DNA of 45,043 nt. It comes from Tetragenococcus solitarius NBRC 100494. GTDB taxonomy: Bacteria > Bacillota > Bacilli > Lactobacillales > Enterococcaceae. Under the pieces are notes generated by a model. It saw only the letters and a program-made list of their open reading frames with translations. It did no database searches and had not been told where the DNA came from. Positions 9,227-19,263 of this stretch are shown piece after piece (the stretch's first letter is position 1; every line of letters begins with the position of its first letter). The translations under genes and the position numbers were made by a program. The stretch covers positions 1 through 45,043 of the forward strand of contig NZ_BCPY01000019.1 of the NCBI RefSeq assembly GCF_001544195.1. The letters are read 5' to 3'.

Positions 9227-9688
9227 TTATAATTCATAGCTTAATCGTTCTAGTATCCCGTGCATAATACTTGCTCGTATGTTTTCTTCTTTAACAGATT
9301 CTCCTAAGACCACTTTACTAACAGTTACTAGTAATAAATTTCCTTCTCTTTTAGAAAGAATCCCTTCTTCATATAATTTTTGAATAATTGCTATAGCATC
9401 TTTTTCTGAGAGCGTTTGATCGAATAATTGATTTACTTGTTCTAAAAATTGCTGGTAATTAGAAATTTGAACTTTTTCAATTCGGATATAGCCACCGCCG
9501 CCACGTTTGCTTTCCACAGTATAACCTCGTTGGACAGTAAAACGCGTATTAATGACATAATTAATTTGCGAAGGTACACAATTGAATAAATCTGCCATCT
9601 CAGCGCGACGAATTTCAATTGTCTCGCTTTCTTCTAGAATTTTTTTCAAGTAAGCTTCAATCATATCAGAAGTATTTTGATGACTCAT
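9227..9688 (-). CDS. ctsR: transcriptional repressor CtsR
   Basis: 153-aa repressor of class III heat-shock genes. It begins with the DNA-binding part (SDMIEAYLKKILEES...MADLFNCVPSQINYVINTRF) and carries the glycine-rich beta-wing tip RGGGGYIRI (about residues 60-68) that contacts the operator and senses heat. The C-terminal domain dimerises. First gene of the ctsR-clpC unit. RBS AAAGGAGGG stands 10 nt before the ATG. It autoregulates through the heptad repeat just upstream. Confidence 0.97.
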   Translation of the reverse strand: MSHQNTSDMIEAYLKKILEESETIEIRRAEMADLFNCVPSQINYVINTRFTVQRGYTVESKRGGGGYIRIEKVQISNYQQFLEQVNQLFDQTLSEKDAIAIIQKLYEEGILSKREGNLLLVTVSKVVLGESVKEENIRASIMHGILERLSYEL

Positions 9689-9704
9689 CTGCTCGTGACC
9701 CTCC

Positions 9705-9753
9705 TTTGACTATTATTGACCTTTATTATAACGGATTTTTCGTCTCTTGGAAA
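9705..9753 (-). promoter_or_regulatory. ctsR-clpC promoter with CtsR operator
   Basis: On the minus strand: -35 TTTCCA (9748-9753), 17 nt, -10 TATAAT (9725-9730), then at once the tandem heptads GGTCAAT-AAT-AGTCAAA (9705-9721). This matches the established CtsR consensus RGTCAAA-NAN-RGTCAAA at 13 of 14 heptad positions. Repressor bound here would cover the transcription start. Confidence 0.9.
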
Positions 9754-9790
9754 GGATAAGGTCTTATTATAACCAATGGTTTAGCAAAAA

Positions 9791-9835
9791 AATAAAAGAC
9801 GACCGATGTTATTTTGCTATCGTTCGTCTTTTATT
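9791..9835 (-). terminator. terminator of the priA-prkC operon
   Basis: Stem of about 17 bp with one mismatch (AATAAAAGACGA.../...CGTCTTTTATT), 4 nt after the prkC stop. It lies between convergently read-through units and separates prkC from ctsR. In related genera rsgA and rpe usually follow the kinase; here transcription stops. Confidence 0.85.
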
Positions 9836-9839
9836 AAAA

Positions 9840-12056
9840 TCAAGGAACTTGTACTGTATCTGCTTTGTCTACTTCACGACTGACTTTGTCTTCATCATCA
9901 CGCTGAACAGCAATCGTTGCTTTTTTCCCTTCTTCTACTGTGATAGGGACTTTAATTGTTTGTTTATCATCATCCGAATCTAGAACAATTTGTTCGTACT
10001 GTTCATTGTCATGTTCTTCATCTGTAAGCCAGACAGTAATCGTTTGACTTGCAGATTCATCCTCTTCGTCATCATTATCTTTTTTATCATCTTTAAAAGA
10101 AGCTTCAATATCTACTGTAAATTTTTTAGTTTCAGGCTCTTGGTCTTCTTCTTTACCTTTTGAAACCACCATATTTACTGTACTTCCCTTATCTTCGGTT
10201 GAACCAGAAGAAGGGTCTATACTAACCACTTTCCCCTTTTCTACCGAATCATCGAATGCTTCTTCTTTTTCCACTTCAAAACCAGCATCTTCCAAGCTCT
10301 TTTCTGCCTTAGCTTCAGTTTTTCCTTCTACATCAGGTACTTCAACTTGTTCTTGTCCAGCACTGACGGAAAATATCACTGTGGTTTCTCCTGGAATGAC
10401 CTCTTCACCTTCGCTTGGTGTTTGTCCGATAATTGTACCACTTGCCTCATCACTATAGCTTTGTTGTACCTCTACCGGATTATTTTCTAGCCCCATGCCA
10501 CGCAGACTACTTTTAGCTGCATTTTCTGTACTTCCCACAAAATTAACCATAGAAACTGGCGCAGGACCTTTGCTGATAACAAATGATACTTCAGTTTCTT
10601 CTGGCACCACATTTTCGTCTGGATTAGGCGTTTGACTGATAATCTGGCCTGCTGGTACTGAATCATCAAATTCTTCTTCTGAAGAGATATTGCTTTCTTT
10701 AAATTCCAACTCTTTTAATTTTTCCAACGCATCTTCATAAGTCTGCTCGGTATAATCATCCATTTTTACTTCAGGGCTTCCGGAACTGACATATAAAGTA
10801 ATTTCCTTGTTCCGCTTGATTTCAGCCCCTTCTGGCGGTGTAGTTTTAACAATCCGTCCTTCTTCTTGATCATCGCTAGGATATTCTCTTGTCTGATCAG
10901 CAGCTTGTAAGCCGCTTTCTCGTAATTTTTCCCTAGCTGCAGATTCTGTAAGCCCAGCAACCTCTGGCACCGCAACTTCTCCTCTAGAACCTGCTGAGGA
11001 AAGATAAGTGCCTAGACCAACCAAAGCAAGTAACACTACTAAAATAGCTAAAAATAGTAGCCATTTTTTCTTTCTTTTTTTAGGCTTTTTTGTTTTTTTA
11101 TCCTCATTGTTTTCTTCAACTGTTTCTGCGGCCGCTTCTTCATTTTTAGGAAGTGAGGCCTCTGAAATGGGCGACAGTATCTTTGTATCATTTGACATCG
11201 CTTGCGGATGCCAAGGTGCCTCATTTCTTCGTTCTGGTGATAAGACTGTCTCTAAGTCTTTACTCATTTCTTCTGCTGTTTTATAGCGGTCCATCGGTTC
11301 TTTAGCCGTTGCTTTTAACACAACATTTTCTAAAGACTGAGGAATATTTTCATCATGAGTACGTAATGAAGGGATATCGTCTTGGAAATGCTTCAAAGCG
11401 ATTGTTACTGCCGACTCGCCATCAAATGGGACACTACCAGTCAGCATTTCGTATAAAATAATGCCAATTGCATAGATATCCGATTGGTTCGTCGCCATAC
11501 TTCCCCTGGCTTGTTCTGGTGACAGATAATGGACAGAACCTAGCATACTATTTGTTTGTGTAATGGAAGTTTCTGATAGAGCAATCGCAATCCCAAAATC
11601 AGTGATCTTTACTACACCTTCATCGTTAAGCAAGGTATTTTGCGGCTTTAAATCACGATGGATGATTCGATGGTCATGGGCTAAAGAAACTGCAGAAAGA
11701 ATTTGCTGCATGATATTGATGATCACAGAATAGTCCATAGGGTAATGTGTCTGGATATAACGTTTTAAATCCATCCCTTTTACATATTCCATAACTAAAT
11801 ACTGCATTCCATCTTCTTCGCCTACATCGTAAACAGAAACAATATTGGGATGTACCAGTTCTGTAGCTGCTAATGCTTCTCTTTGAAAGCGACGAATAGC
11901 ATCTTGATCGTTTTGAAAATCATAGCGTAAAACTTTAATCGCTACTTCACGATCTAAAATCAAATCGTCAGCTAAAAAGACATTTGCCATGCCACCCATT
12001 CCAACGTTGCCTTTGATCAAATATCGGCCGCTTAATTTTTTGCCAATATCAAGCAT
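9840..12056 (-). CDS. prkC: PASTA-domain Ser/Thr protein kinase (PrkC/IreK type)
   Basis: Membrane Ser/Thr kinase, 738 aa, sensing peptidoglycan. Kinase domain residues about 12-272: glycine loop [14 protein letters not shown] lysine K41, catalytic HRDLKPQN (133-140), DFG (153-155), activation-loop Thr/Ser cluster (163-174) and APE-equivalent SPE. A basic juxtamembrane stretch (320-331) precedes one transmembrane helix (332-352). Four extracellular PASTA repeats run from about 360 to 640, and then a strongly Asp/Glu-rich tail of about 95 residues closes the protein. In enterococci the orthologue IreK governs cell-envelope stress and cephalosporin tolerance. The start was set at 12056 because GGAGGT lies 7 nt upstream; the ATG overlaps the stp stop by 8 nt, implying coupled translation with its phosphatase. 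Confidence 0.95.
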   Translation of the reverse strand: MLDIGKKLSGRYLIKGNVGMGGMANVFLADDLILDREVAIKVLRYDFQNDQDAIRRFQREALAATELVHPNIVSVYDVGEEDGMQYLVMEYVKGMDLKRYIQTHYPMDYSVIINIMQQILSAVSLAHDHRIIHRDLKPQNTLLNDEGVVKITDFGIAIALSETSITQTNSMLGSVHYLSPEQARGSMATNQSDIYAIGIILYEMLTGSVPFDGESAVTIALKHFQDDIPSLRTHDENIPQSLENVVLKATAKEPMDRYKTAEEMSKDLETVLSPERRNEAPWHPQAMSNDTKILSPISEASLPKNEEAAAETVEENNEDKKTKKPKKRKKKWLLFLAILVVLLALVGLGTYLSSAGSRGEVAVPEVAGLTESAAREKLRESGLQAADQTREYPSDDQEEGRIVKTTPPEGAEIKRNKEITLYVSSGSPEVKMDDYTEQTYEDALEKLKELEFKESNISSEEEFDDSVPAGQIISQTPNPDENVVPEETEVSFVISKGPAPVSMVNFVGSTENAAKSSLRGMGLENNPVEVQQSYSDEASGTIIGQTPSEGEEVIPGETTVIFSVSAGQEQVEVPDVEGKTEAKAEKSLEDAGFEVEKEEAFDDSVEKGKVVSIDPSSGSTEDKGSTVNMVVSKGKEEDQEPETKKFTVDIEASFKDDKKDNDDEEDESASQTITVWLTDEEHDNEQYEQIVLDSDDDKQTIKVPITVEEGKKATIAVQRDDEDKVSREVDKADTVQVP

Positions 12057-12792
12057 CAGCAACACCTCCAAAATCAACCATAAGAACAGTAATATTATCA
12101 AGGCCGCCCTGTTCATTTGCTGAATCAACCATTTTTTCGATTGCTTCTTCAGTAGTCGAACTAGTCAAAATAAGCTGAGTGATTTCTTCTTCCGAAACCA
12201 TATTAGTCAAACCATCTGAACATAAAAGCAAATAATTTGTAGCATCAATAAGCTGAGAAAAAACATCGACTTCAATCGTACCTGGCATACCTACGCATTG
12301 TGTCACAATATTTTTTTGAGGGTGATTCGCAGCCATCTCCTTAGAGATCTCACCTGTTTTGACGAGTTCATTTACAAGTGAATGATCATCTGTTAATTGA
12401 ATTAATTGTTGTTGTGCTAAGGCATAAATACGACTATCTCCAACATGAGCGATTGTAAAGTCATCGTCAAAAATTGCTACTGCTTCCATTGTAGTTCCCA
12501 TTCCGGAAAATTCTGGAGTCGCTTGACCCGCCTGGTAAATTGCGGTATTTTCCTCTTGTATCGTCTTGACCAGCCACTTAGCGGCCTTTTCACTATTTGA
12601 AATTTTAGTTTTTTCCCACTGATCTCCAATTTCATTAACTGCCGTTTTACTAGCGACATCTCCAGCCTGATGTCCCCCCATACCGTCAGCCAACATGGCA
12701 AGCGTGTAGCCTTTTTTATTTTCGAAAATACCGACATAATCTTGATTCGTATTTCGTATTTTTCCTACGTCACTTTGGAAACTGATTTTCAT
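12049..12792 (-). CDS. stp: PP2C-type protein phosphatase Stp/IreP
   Basis: Metal-dependent Ser/Thr phosphatase of 247 aa that reverses PrkC phosphorylation. PPM motifs are all present: RNTNQD (motif 1 Asp), ADGMGGH (motif 2, metal ligands), [15 protein letters not shown] and DNITVLMV (final metal Asp). Cytoplasmic, no membrane segment. The ATG at 12790-12792 was chosen since GAGGTGA stands a few nt upstream; a longer frame runs back into rsmB without an RBS. Only 10 nt separate it from rsmB, and it overlaps prkC by 8 nt. Confidence 0.95.
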   Translation of the reverse strand: MKISFQSDVGKIRNTNQDYVGIFENKKGYTLAMLADGMGGHQAGDVASKTAVNEIGDQWEKTKISNSEKAAKWLVKTIQEENTAIYQAGQATPEFSGMGTTMEAVAIFDDDFTIAHVGDSRIYALAQQQLIQLTDDHSLVNELVKTGEISKEMAANHPQKNIVTQCVGMPGTIEVDVFSQLIDATNYLLLCSDGLTNMVSEEEITQLILTSSTTEEAIEKMVDSANEQGGLDNITVLMVDFGGVADA

Positions 12793-12802
12793 TACTTTCA
12801 CC

Positions 12803-14155
12803 TCATCGTTTTTTCCGTAAACAACTGATAAAAAAACCGTCAGTATCATACTGATGTGGATATATTGTTAGCATTTTATTATTTAAGCTCTTTTCCAGTT
12901 GTTTATTTACAGGCACTTCTACTAGTTCAAATTCAGTATGTTTTTGTAAAAATTGTGCAATTACTTGCTGATTTTCTTCCGATAAAATTGTACATGTACT
13001 ATAAACTAGAATACCTGAAGGTTTTAATGTTGGTGCTACGCTTTCTAAAATTTCAGATTGGATACTAGCTAGTTGTAATAAGTCCTCAGGTTTTTTCACA
13101 TATTTTATGTCTGGCTTACGACGCATCAGCCCTAACCCAGAGCAAGGTGCATCTACTAAAATCCGATCAAATGTTTCCGGTGCAAAAGACGCGCTTATAT
13201 TCCTCGCATCCATTTTTTTCGTCTTTACTACATCTTCGACGTGCATCCGATCAGCATTTTCCTCAATTAAACGGACTTTTTGTTGGTGGATGTCAAGCGC
13301 TGTTACTTGCCCATTTTCTGATGCCGCTAAAAAAGAAGCAATATGAGTTGTCTTACCGCCTGGAGCAGCACATGCATCTAACACTTGGTGATATTTTTCG
13401 ATTTGTAACGCTGGTGCTACTAGCATAGAGGTTTCATCTTGGATCGTCAATAACCCTTCTTTAAATAAGTAGCTTTTACCAATAAAACCCTTTTCTGCTA
13501 TAATACCATACTCAGAAACCGTACTTTTTACAGCCTCTATTTTCTCATCTGTTAAGCTAGCTAGAGCCTCTTCTCGCGAAAGCTTACGCGTATCTACGCG
13601 CAAACTAATTTTGCTAGGTGAAAATAAAGAATTCCCTAATTGCTTTGTCTGATGAAATCCGATTTCTTCTGTCAATTTTTTTGTTAACCAAGTTGGCAAA
13701 CTAATTTGTGTAGCCAAACGCTTAATAGGATCACTTATATTTGCAAGATCAGGTAAGCCTTGACGTTTAACATTACGTAAAACTCCATTAACAAATTTAC
13801 TAATTCCGTTATTTCCCCGAACTTTGGCAATTTCAACTGCTTCATTTAAAATCGCATGGTCAGGAATTCTATCCAGATAATACAATTGATACAGCGATAA
13901 TTCTAATAATAATTTTACCCAAATATCTACTTTTTTTGCCTTTGCAATAAAAGGTTGTAGATAAAATTCGAGCAGTAATCGTCGACTAACTGTTCCATAA
14001 ACAAGCTCAGTTAACAATCGACTATCTTTACCGCTAAGCTGTTCTTTCCTAATTTCTTCATTTAAAAGTAAATTAGAATAAGCGCCGCCTTTTTGGATTC
14101 TTTCTAATGCCTGCAGTGCAGCATAACGAACAGTTTTTTTAACATCATGCTTCAT
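12803..14155 (-). CDS. rsmB: 16S rRNA (cytosine(967)-C5)-methyltransferase RsmB
   Basis: 450-aa SAM-dependent rRNA methyltransferase. It has an N-terminal NusB-like RNA-binding domain (about 1-140) and a Rossmann methyltransferase core with the SAM loop LDACAAPGGKTTH. Both cysteines of the m5C enzymes are present: one in VDAPCSGLGLMRRKP and one in VYSTCTI. The ATG at 14153-14155 is preceded by GGTGGG, and it overlaps the fmt stop by 11 nt. Part of the priA-fmt-rsmB-stp-prkC operon. Confidence 0.95.
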   Translation of the reverse strand: MKHDVKKTVRYAALQALERIQKGGAYSNLLLNEEIRKEQLSGKDSRLLTELVYGTVSRRLLLEFYLQPFIAKAKKVDIWVKLLLELSLYQLYYLDRIPDHAILNEAVEIAKVRGNNGISKFVNGVLRNVKRQGLPDLANISDPIKRLATQISLPTWLTKKLTEEIGFHQTKQLGNSLFSPSKISLRVDTRKLSREEALASLTDEKIEAVKSTVSEYGIIAEKGFIGKSYLFKEGLLTIQDETSMLVAPALQIEKYHQVLDACAAPGGKTTHIASFLAASENGQVTALDIHQQKVRLIEENADRMHVEDVVKTKKMDARNISASFAPETFDRILVDAPCSGLGLMRRKPDIKYVKKPEDLLQLASIQSEILESVAPTLKPSGILVYSTCTILSEENQQVIAQFLQKHTEFELVEVPVNKQLEKSLNNKMLTIYPHQYDTDGFFISCLRKKR

Positions 14156-15098
14156 TTTGTCCCACCTGTTGTCCAACACTTACTTTCTGTCCTGCACCAT
14201 TTAAAAAGTCCGCAATCTTTTGTTTACTTTTTCCAGCTGGCTGTAATTCATTAATTGCTAATACAGTATGATTACCACACGCAATCCATAGTTGCCCTTT
14301 GCTGCAATGAATAATCGTTCCCGGTTTTTCCTCTGTTGTCTTTTCCAAAGGTGAAACATCCCAGATCTTCCAGCGGTTTTTTTGATAAGTTGTATAAGCA
14401 ATCGGCCAAGGACGCATCCCTCTAACTTTTTGATCGATTGTACGAGCCGTTTGTTGCCAGTTAATTGCTTCTTGCTCGCGCTTAATATTAGGCGCAAAAG
14501 ACACTTTTGTTTCATCCTGTGGAACAGGAGATAATGATCCAGCAAGGATCTGCGGTAAAGTCTCAAGCAGCAAGTCACGTCCTACTATGCTTAACTTAGT
14601 AAACATCTTTCCAACATCATCATTAGTAGTAATTGGAATTGCCTTTTGTGCGTAAACACCGCCAGCATCCATCTTTTTTACCATGTCCATAATCGAAACG
14701 CCCGTTTTGTCTTCACCATTTATAATCGCATAATGAACAGGAGCCCCTCCTCTATATTTAGGCAATAGCGAAGCATGAACATTAAGCGCTCCATATCTTG
14801 GAATTTGTAGTAATTTTTCAGGTAAAAACTGTCCGAATGCCGCAGTAATAATTACATCCGGCTGTAACTGAGCAATTTCTTCCATCTCTTTTGAACCGCT
14901 TATTTTTTCAGGTTGTAAAACATCAATTCCTAACTCTAATGCTTTATTTTTAACAGGAGACCCAACAATTTCTTTTTTCCGACCTACCGGACGGTCAGGC
15001 TGAGTAACCACTGCCGCCACTTCGTAGCTAGCAGTTACCAAACCTTCCAAAATAGGTACAGAAAATTCTGGTGTTCCCATAAATACAATTTTAGTCAT
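14145..15098 (-). CDS. fmt: methionyl-tRNA formyltransferase
   Basis: 317-aa enzyme that formylates initiator Met-tRNA using 10-formyl-tetrahydrofolate. The N-terminal Rossmann domain starts with KIVFMGTPEFSVPILE. The active-site loop HASLLPKYRGGAPVHYAI contains the family's catalytic His and the substrate loop, and a C-terminal OB-fold domain follows. RBS AAAGGAG stands 7 nt before the ATG. It is 12 nt after priA and overlaps rsmB by 11 nt, the usual Firmicute order. Confidence 0.96.
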   Translation of the reverse strand: MTKIVFMGTPEFSVPILEGLVTASYEVAAVVTQPDRPVGRKKEIVGSPVKNKALELGIDVLQPEKISGSKEMEEIAQLQPDVIITAAFGQFLPEKLLQIPRYGALNVHASLLPKYRGGAPVHYAIINGEDKTGVSIMDMVKKMDAGGVYAQKAIPITTNDDVGKMFTKLSIVGRDLLLETLPQILAGSLSPVPQDETKVSFAPNIKREQEAINWQQTARTIDQKVRGMRPWPIAYTTYQKNRWKIWDVSPLEKTTEEKPGTIIHCSKGQLWIACGNHTVLAINELQPAGKSKQKIADFLNGAGQKVSVGQQVGQNEA

Positions 15099-15110
15099 TT
15101 CTAAACTCCT

Positions 15111-17513
15111 TTAAATAAAATTTACTGGTTCATTATCAATGGCTACATATACCCCTTTTCGTTGATCCTTTTGCGAATGATTGAGGATTTGTTTTAACAT
15201 CTGCGAAAGTGCAGGTTCTTTTTTATATTTGATAACCATTTGATACTGATAACGATTTTTTACTCTTGCTATCGCAGCAGGTGTCGGACCTAAGACGATA
15301 CTTTGGGGACTTAAGCCACTTTTTATCACTTGAGCAATTTGAAACATTTTTTTAGCAGCCACTTGTTCTTCTTGGTGACTACAGGTGATTTTTACAGTAA
15401 AATAATAAGGGGAGTAGCCACTTTGATGACGTAAAAACATCTCTTGCTCATAAAATGTTTCGTAATCTTGCCTTTGTGCTAAAACAATTGCATGATGATC
15501 AGGATTAAAACTTTGAATCACCACTTCTCCTGCTTTTTTCGCACGGCCTGCGCGGCCTGCCACCTGAGTCAATAACTGAAATGTGCGCTCGCTAGAACGA
15601 AAATCGGGCAGATTCAGTGCAGTATCTGCGTTTAATACTCCTACCAAAGTGATGTTAGGATAATCGAGTCCCTTAGCGATCATTTGGGTACCTAATAAAA
15701 TGTCAGCTTCTTGAGCAGCAAATTTTTGTAGAATTTGTTCATGTGCTCCTTTTCGACGAGTTGTATCAACGTCCATCCGCAAAATGCGAGCAGCTGGAAA
15801 TAATTCCTGCAGTTCTTCTTGTACTTTTTGAGTTCCCGTTCCATAATATCGAATTTTTTTACTCCCACATTCTGGACAGTGTTGTGGTATACGTTCTTCG
15901 TGTCCACAATAATGACAACGCATCGTCTTCGTATCCATATGTAAGGTTAAAGAAATATCACAATTAGGACATGGCAAAACATATCCACAATCTCGACACA
16001 TAATAAATGAAGAATAACCTCTCCGGTTTAACATCAACACAGACTGCTCATTTTTTTCTAAACGTTCAGCGATTTTTGCTTGCAGAAGTTCTGAAAAATT
16101 ACTCATATTCTTTCTTTCATACTCTTCTTTTAAATCAACAATTTCTATACTTGGCAAGTTGGCATCCGGGTCGGCTCGCTTACGCAATAAAAGTAACTGG
16201 TAGACATTTTTTTGGGCTCTAGCTCGCGATTCCAAAGATGGAGTAGCACTCCCCAGCACGATTGGACAATGATGATAATGTCCACGCCAAATAGCTAAGT
16301 CCCTAGCATGATAACGCGGAGCTTCGTCTTGTTTATAAGAAGATTCATGTTCTTCATCGACAATAATAACACCAATGTTTTCTAATGGAGCAAAAATCGC
16401 CGAACGAGCCCCTACAACAACTTGCGCTTCTCCTCGCTCAATCTTGCGCCATTCATCATAACGCTCTCCTTGACTTAAACCACTATGCAATACTGCTACC
16501 GCATCTCCTAAACGGCTCTTAAAACGTTCTACCATTTGGGGAGTCAGAGCGATTTCTGGTACCAACATAATAGCTGTCTTACCTTTAGCTAGGACAGTTG
16601 AAATTGTCTGCAAATAGACTTCTGTTTTACCACTTCCAGTGATCCCTTCGAGCAAAAAAACTTCCGAATTAGCTTTTTTTTCAGCTGTGAGAATGGATGT
16701 TACAGCATGTTGTTGGTCCTCATTTAATGTGAGTGCCGTTGTCTTTTTAAATACTTTTCCTTGGTGAGGATCACGATAAGCTTCTACTTCTTCAAACGTT
16801 AGCCAACCTTTTTTTTCTCCTTGTTTTAATACAGTTGAAGAAACCCCTTGTTTTGTGTAAAAAGCGGTTGGTTGGTGCGTATTTTCCTTTAATAAATGGA
16901 CAAGCTGTTTTTGCCGTAACGCACGTTTATCAATCTGTTGATAAATATCCTCTACATTATTTTGTGTTACTTTGCTGTTAACATAACGAATTTTTTTTAC
17001 TTTGTTCTTCTTTTTTACCACATAATGGAGCTCGACAATACCTTCCTGACGTAACTTTTTCAATTGATTGAGTAAACCTAACTTTTCTGCTTCTTGCCAA
17101 TCCATTTCACCGTTTTCAGAGAAATATTGCTTAATTGGATGTGAAGAATCTTTTAATATAATTTTCTTTTGATATTCAGCCTTCATCACACTAGGTAGCA
17201 TCGTTTCAAGACAGGTGATCTTAAAAGCGTAAGTTGTCTCTTTCATATAATCAGCTAAAGCTAGTAGTTCTTGATTTAAAACAGGAGACAAATCTAACAT
17301 GCGAATAATTGGTTTTAGTTTTTCTTCATATGTACTTGTTTGACTTAATGCAGTGACAAACCCTTGGATGTGCCGATTTCCTTCTCCAAAGGGAACCTCT
17401 ACTCGCATGCCTACTTCAATGGCATCGAGAAGTTCATCGGGTACTATATAAGTGAAGGGTTGATCTGTTTGCATCGTAGGCACGTCTACAATAACTTCTG
17501 CAAATAATGACAT
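15111..17513 (-). CDS. priA: primosomal protein N' (replication restart helicase PriA)
   Basis: 800-aa superfamily-2 DNA helicase that reloads the replisome at stalled forks. N-terminal 3'-DNA-binding region; Walker A GITGSGKTEVYL; DEAH-type box VDEEHESSYKQ; paired zinc sites with eight cysteines (CRDC...CPNC...CHYC...CPEC) between the helicase lobes; and motifs V/VI LLTQVAGRAGR. The start was placed at the ATG 17511-17513 since AAAGGAG lies 7 nt away; an ATG eight codons upstream lacks an RBS. First gene of the operon. Confidence 0.95.
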   Translation of the reverse strand: MSLFAEVIVDVPTMQTDQPFTYIVPDELLDAIEVGMRVEVPFGEGNRHIQGFVTALSQTSTYEEKLKPIIRMLDLSPVLNQELLALADYMKETTYAFKITCLETMLPSVMKAEYQKKIILKDSSHPIKQYFSENGEMDWQEAEKLGLLNQLKKLRQEGIVELHYVVKKKNKVKKIRYVNSKVTQNNVEDIYQQIDKRALRQKQLVHLLKENTHQPTAFYTKQGVSSTVLKQGEKKGWLTFEEVEAYRDPHQGKVFKKTTALTLNEDQQHAVTSILTAEKKANSEVFLLEGITGSGKTEVYLQTISTVLAKGKTAIMLVPEIALTPQMVERFKSRLGDAVAVLHSGLSQGERYDEWRKIERGEAQVVVGARSAIFAPLENIGVIIVDEEHESSYKQDEAPRYHARDLAIWRGHYHHCPIVLGSATPSLESRARAQKNVYQLLLLRKRADPDANLPSIEIVDLKEEYERKNMSNFSELLQAKIAERLEKNEQSVLMLNRRGYSSFIMCRDCGYVLPCPNCDISLTLHMDTKTMRCHYCGHEERIPQHCPECGSKKIRYYGTGTQKVQEELQELFPAARILRMDVDTTRRKGAHEQILQKFAAQEADILLGTQMIAKGLDYPNITLVGVLNADTALNLPDFRSSERTFQLLTQVAGRAGRAKKAGEVVIQSFNPDHHAIVLAQRQDYETFYEQEMFLRHQSGYSPYYFTVKITCSHQEEQVAAKKMFQIAQVIKSGLSPQSIVLGPTPAAIARVKNRYQYQMVIKYKKEPALSQMLKQILNHSQKDQRKGVYVAIDNEPVNFI

Positions 17514-17544
17514 GTTGTTTTCTCCTTTCTGACTCATTTTACTA

Positions 17545-17573
17545 AAAATACAGAGGTTTGTCTCTATTGTCTA
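17545..17573 (-). promoter_or_regulatory. probable promoter of the priA operon
   Basis: On the minus strand, -35 TAGACA (17568-17573) is 17 nt from -10 TATTTT (17545-17550). The start point would be about 25 nt before the priA ATG. A small AGAG/CTCT dyad lies in the spacer. Confidence 0.45.
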
Positions 17574-17659
17574 ATAAAATTAAGCTTTATATGACTTTTT
17601 CCCTTATTGAATCGCCTACTTTTAAAGAAAAAAACTATAATATAAGCCTTTTTGATAAT

Positions 17660-17763
17660 AAAATATCCGAACCATAAAAAAAGCTCGCTCCTGCAATTAA
17701 CAGACTCTTATCGCAAATGTATAACGATTAGCAAACTTCATTTATTATAGTTCGGATGTTTTT
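17660..17763. repeat. about 100-nt inverted-repeat element, copy 1 (after rpoZ)
   Basis: Its ends are inverted repeats: left arm 17660-17676 (AAAATATCCGAACCATA) and right arm 17746-17763 (TATAGTTCGGATGTTTTT), complementary except two positions. The interior shares blocks with the element at 22887-22978 (CTGCA-TTAAC, CGCAAAT, ATTAGCAAA-CT). It lies after the gmk-rpoZ stop and before priA, and as minus-strand RNA would be a long hairpin with a T-rich tail, so it may double as the terminator. It could be a miniature mobile element or a structured RNA. Confidence 0.65.
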
Positions 17764-17799
17764 ATTGTAATTTCTACCTAATTTTCTGACGTATGAAAC

Positions 17800-18099
17800 T
17801 TAATTATCTTCGCGAATACGATTTTCTAGGTCTTTTTGTTCCTGCTCTTTTTGTGCTTGTTTCTCTTCTTTTTCCATTTGAATCCTAGCACGTTTTAATT
17901 CAGGATTTGGGTCGTTAATTACCGTTTGTGCGTCAATTTCTTCTAAGGCTTTTCCCACATTTTTCACTGAATCAAAATGATCTAAAGTCGGTTTTGCACC
18001 AGCATCTAATTCATGAGCACGTTTACTAGCTAATAATACTAGTGAATACTTGGAATTAACCGATTCTAACAACGAATCGATTGAAGGTTTTAACATCAT
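17800..18099 (-). CDS. rpoZ: RNA polymerase omega subunit
   Basis: 99-aa small subunit that assists beta' folding and assembly. The [30 protein letters not shown] segment is the conserved omega fold (MLxPSIDxLL...VxxASKRAREL). The tail is a charged Glu/Lys/Gln-rich helix, a common lineage extension. Two adjacent ATGs are possible; the first has AGAGGAG about 10 nt upstream. Four nt after gmk, the normal operon arrangement. Confidence 0.95.
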   Translation of the reverse strand: MMLKPSIDSLLESVNSKYSLVLLASKRAHELDAGAKPTLDHFDSVKNVGKALEEIDAQTVINDPNPELKRARIQMEKEEKQAQKEQEQKDLENRIREDN

Positions 18100-18103
18100 A
18101 ATA

Positions 18104-18820
<717 letters not shown>

Positions 18821-18897
18821 CTAGTTTATTACTTCTTTTCGTTTGGTTTATTTCGATTACTTATGCATCATCACATTTAGCGACGGCTATAAACCAA

Positions 18898-19116
18898 TTA
18901 CATCGCAGCCACCACTTTTTTCAATGCTTCAAATTCTTCATTACTTAGAGTAATTCCCTTGCCCATTTTTTCGTGGTCAGGGCTCCAATCACGTAAATCA
19001 AACTTAGGCGGTCTTTCGTTCCAACTGACAATGTTTAGTTCTTTGCGCCAGCCTTTTGCATTTTCTGATAGGACCGCAACTTCTTCTAAAATTTCAAACG
19101 AAAACTCTTTTGCCAA
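18898..19116 (-). CDS. ydbC: YdbC-family PC4-like single-stranded DNA-binding protein
   Basis: 72-aa protein matching the Lactococcus YdbC/PC4 family. The stretch GWRKELNIVSWNERPPKFDLRDW and the later KMGKGITLSNEEFEALK are the family core. Structurally characterised relatives are homodimeric beta-sheet proteins binding single-stranded DNA, related to the eukaryotic coactivator PC4. The start is a TTG (19114-19116) with AAGGGG 9 nt upstream. It is monocistronic, behind a long leader with a terminator-like hairpin and an operator-like dyad. The cellular role is not established. Confidence 0.85.
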   Translation of the reverse strand: MAKEFSFEILEEVAVLSENAKGWRKELNIVSWNERPPKFDLRDWSPDHEKMGKGITLSNEEFEALKKVVAAM

Positions 19117-19200
19117 ATCTGTTTTCCCCTTTTCACTATGGTTTATATTAACTACGCATTTTTAAAATTCTGCTGCATTAAATTTCTCTTGAAAATAAGT

Positions 19201-19231
19201 AAAAAACAAACGTTTACCAATTGTGTTTGTT
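19201..19231 (-). promoter_or_regulatory. terminator-like hairpin in the ydbC leader
   Basis: On the minus strand AACAAAC pairs with GTTTGTT (13-nt loop), followed by a TTTTTT run. It lies 85 to 115 nt before the ydbC start and only just downstream of its promoter, so it could attenuate ydbC or end a very short RNA. Confidence 0.45.
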
Positions 19232-19237
19232 GATAAA

Positions 19238-19263
19238 ATTATACCAGAAAACACTATAGTGTT
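19238..19263 (-). promoter_or_regulatory. ydbC promoter with 14-bp palindrome
   Basis: An extended -10 TGGTATAAT (19238-19246, minus strand) is followed upstream by the perfect palindrome AACACTATAGTGTT (19250-19263), which fills the -10/-35 spacer. There is no good -35. The placement suggests an operator for an unidentified regulator. Confidence 0.5.
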
